Shown piece by piece: positions 63,954-64,000 of a stretch of DNA of 64,000 nt. Each line of letters opens with the position of its first letter. Positions within the stretch are counted from its first letter, which is position 1. This DNA is from Candidatus Dactylopiibacterium sp. (GTDB lineage Bacteria; Pseudomonadota; Gammaproteobacteria; Burkholderiales; Rhodocyclaceae), in the NCBI GenBank assembly GCA_031119555.1, contig JAVHXQ010000009.1, positions 1 through 64,000 on the forward strand, written 5' to 3'. The position numbers and the translations under genes are program-made. The notes beneath the pieces were generated by a model that searched no databases, had not been told where the DNA came from, and saw only the letters and a program-made list of their open reading frames with translations.

Positions 63954-64000
63954 GCCAGGCCAGGAAGGGACGGGAGGCCAGATTCTGCCACGCATGGCCG

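Overview
The window is GC-rich bacterial chromosome, densely packed, and reads as core plus lightly accessory genome of a betaproteobacterium, probably Burkholderiales. Pointers are the Burkholderiales-type 16-strand porin, a phasin (polyhydroxyalkanoate storage), a class A RNase P RNA, a synthetase-type RelA and a dcw cell-wall cluster in which murC is followed directly by ddl without murB. The genus cannot be fixed from sequence reading alone. No tRNA, rRNA, transposase, prophage or CRISPR array was seen.

Region by region. 1-11051 (+): an MSHA-like type IV pilus operon (secretin, assembly ATPase, platform protein, three assembly-complex proteins, two paralogous minor-pilin-like proteins), a membrane class III adenylate cyclase, then a separately promoted prepilin. 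11058-16747: a CPA2/Kef cation-proton antiporter (-), then kdsD-kdsC-lptC-lptA (+) for Kdo synthesis and LPS transport, without lptB, then a phasin with its own strong promoter and a PhaR-like operator. 16922-19520 (-): general porin and an oligogalacturonate lyase. 19718-22923 (+): ubiU-ubiV-ubiT (oxygen-independent ubiquinone synthesis) plus a TruC-type pseudouridine synthase, with an FNR-like box in front. 22860-25270 (-): a QseBC/TctDE-like two-component system and a small Asr-like secreted peptide whose upstream region carries four 11-bp direct repeats. 25404-30469: relA (-), mtfA, a host-attachment family protein and a YihG-type acyltransferase (+), then thpR (-). 30450-48703 (-): ispF, ispD and the full dcw cluster from ftsZ back to mraZ, read on the minus strand, with MraZ boxes at the promoter and an intrinsic terminator between murG and murC. 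49076-49536 (-): rnpB. 49697-54650: HD-GYP phosphodiesterase (+), ygjV-like, a lipoprotein, pyrC and an aldehyde dehydrogenase (-). 54821-56728 (+): CHASE/PAS/GGDEF protein with a degenerate active site. 56706-61690 (-): an exopolysaccharide control and export module (CpsB-type phosphatase, Wzc-type tyrosine kinase, Wza-like export protein, EpsL-like barrel) without glycosyltransferases. 62016-63953 (-): dsbC and a UbiH/COQ6-family hydroxylase.

The main themes are envelope construction (pilus, LPS, peptidoglycan, exopolysaccharide), second messengers (cAMP, ppGpp and two c-di-GMP-type proteins) and ubiquinone biosynthesis by both anaerobic and aerobic routes. The most interesting lead is the two-component system with the Asr-like peptide and its phased repeat array. 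Next are the FNR-like control of ubiUVT, the split dcw operon, the cyclase embedded in the pilus locus and the isolated exopolysaccharide kinase/phosphatase module.
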